The translations under genes and the position numbers were made by a program. Below the pieces are notes generated by a model. The model ran no database searches and was not told the origin of the DNA. It saw only the letters and a program-made list of their open reading frames with translations. DNA of 6,041 nucleotides from Nanobdellati archaeon (GTDB lineage Archaea > EX4484-52 > JAADEF01), in assembly GCA_026997215.1 (NCBI GenBank), contig JALWJP010000056.1, positions 1-6,041 on the forward strand, read 5' to 3'. Below, piece after piece: positions 5,921 to 6,041 of this stretch. The stretch's first letter is position 1; every line of letters begins with the position of its first letter.

Positions 5921-6041
5921 ATGGCAGAAAAATTATTCTCTCTAGAAATTAAAAACAAACCAAATCTCAAAAAAGCTATCTCAGCAACAATAGGCTCGGT
6001 TCTATTAGTTGTATTCACAATAGCCATAGCATCCTTAGCAT
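5921..6041 (+). CDS. N-terminus of an archaeal type IV pilin/archaellin-like protein, cut by the window edge
   Basis: An open frame of 40 codons runs from the ATG at 5921 to the window end without a stop. After a polar basic leader (residues 1-18) comes KKAISATIGSVLLVVFTIAI (17-36). This closely resembles the N-terminus of archaeal pilins and archaellins, where a prepilin peptidase cuts near the KKA junction and the hydrophobic helix forms the filament core. The leaderless promoter at 5891-5898 and the palindrome over the start support a real, separately regulated gene. It lies 21 bases after the HAD stop. Whether it is a structural pilin or a larger surface protein with a pilin-like anchor cannot be told from 40 residues. 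Confidence 0.75.
   Translation, partial: MAEKLFSLEIKNKPNLKKAISATIGSVLLVVFTIAIASLA

Larger units (their letters stand above)
5895..5937. repeat. Perfect 15-bp inverted repeat spanning TATA box, start site and first codons
   Basis: The left arm AATAATTTTTCTGCC (5895-5909) is the exact reverse complement of the right arm GGCAGAAAAATTATT (5923-5937), with a 13-base loop. The left arm covers the end of the TATA box and the HAD stop; the right arm covers the last base of the pilin ATG and codons 2-5. There is no T tract after the right arm, so it does not look like a bacterial-style terminator. A dimeric regulator site, or a hairpin in read-through RNA, are the two natural readings. Confidence 0.85.

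Noticed and set aside
5895..5937. Bacterial-type intrinsic terminator
   Set aside because: The stem is followed by TCTCTAG, not a T tract, and the right arm lies inside the next gene; the T tracts lie in the left arm and loop.
1..6041. CRISPR array, tRNA or rRNA genes, insertion sequence ends
   Set aside because: No regular spaced repeats, cloverleaf-like segments, transposase frames or terminal inverted repeats seen on reading both strands.

Overview
The window is AT-rich and reads as archaeal. It encodes a TruD-type tRNA pseudouridine synthase, a GatD-type subunit of the Glu-tRNA(Gln) amidotransferase (an enzyme confined to Archaea), an archaeal GlmU-like fusion, and several proteins with archaeal type IV pilin-like N-termini. 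Promoters look archaeal: TATA-type boxes about 26-30 bases ahead of leaderless starts, and GGTG/AGGTGA ribosome-binding sites. The low GC, very compact packing and pilin types would suit a DPANN-type archaeon, but the sequence alone does not fix the lineage.

Layout. Positions 1-1596 (minus strand) hold a three-gene pilus-type operon. It reads leftwards: a 295-residue six-cysteine pilin-like protein, a 139-residue pilin-like protein, then the first 97 codons of a protein that may be the secretion/pilus ATPase. The genes overlap by 4 bases (ATGA) and 1 base (TAATG). A 46-base divergent intergenic region (1597-1642) carries two facing, interlocked promoters. Positions 1643-5899 (plus strand) hold a tight four-gene operon: truD, gatD, a glmU-like gene and a HAD-superfamily hydrolase. 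They are separated by 6 bases, then overlap by 1 and 20 bases. At the right edge (5921-6041, plus) a new pilin-like gene starts. Its TATA box is formed by the last two codons and stop codon of the HAD gene.

How the genes fit together. truD and gatD both act on tRNA: Psi13 formation, and conversion of Glu-tRNA(Gln) to Gln-tRNA(Gln). The glmU-like and HAD genes suggest amino-sugar phosphate metabolism feeding UDP-GlcNAc-type precursors for glycans, possibly including pilus or S-layer glycosylation. This central operon is flanked on both sides by pilin-type genes.

The most interesting points are: (1) a perfect 15-bp inverted repeat plus an overlapping 10-bp direct repeat wrapped around the TATA box, start site and first codons of the right-hand pilin gene; (2) a GlmU-like protein whose nucleotidylyltransferase half appears to have lost both expected metal-binding acidic positions while its acetyltransferase half keeps its key residues; and (3) the interlocked divergent promoters. 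I see no complete new defence or mobile system here. There is no tRNA, rRNA, CRISPR array or insertion sequence, and no gene-free stretch longer than 300 bases.
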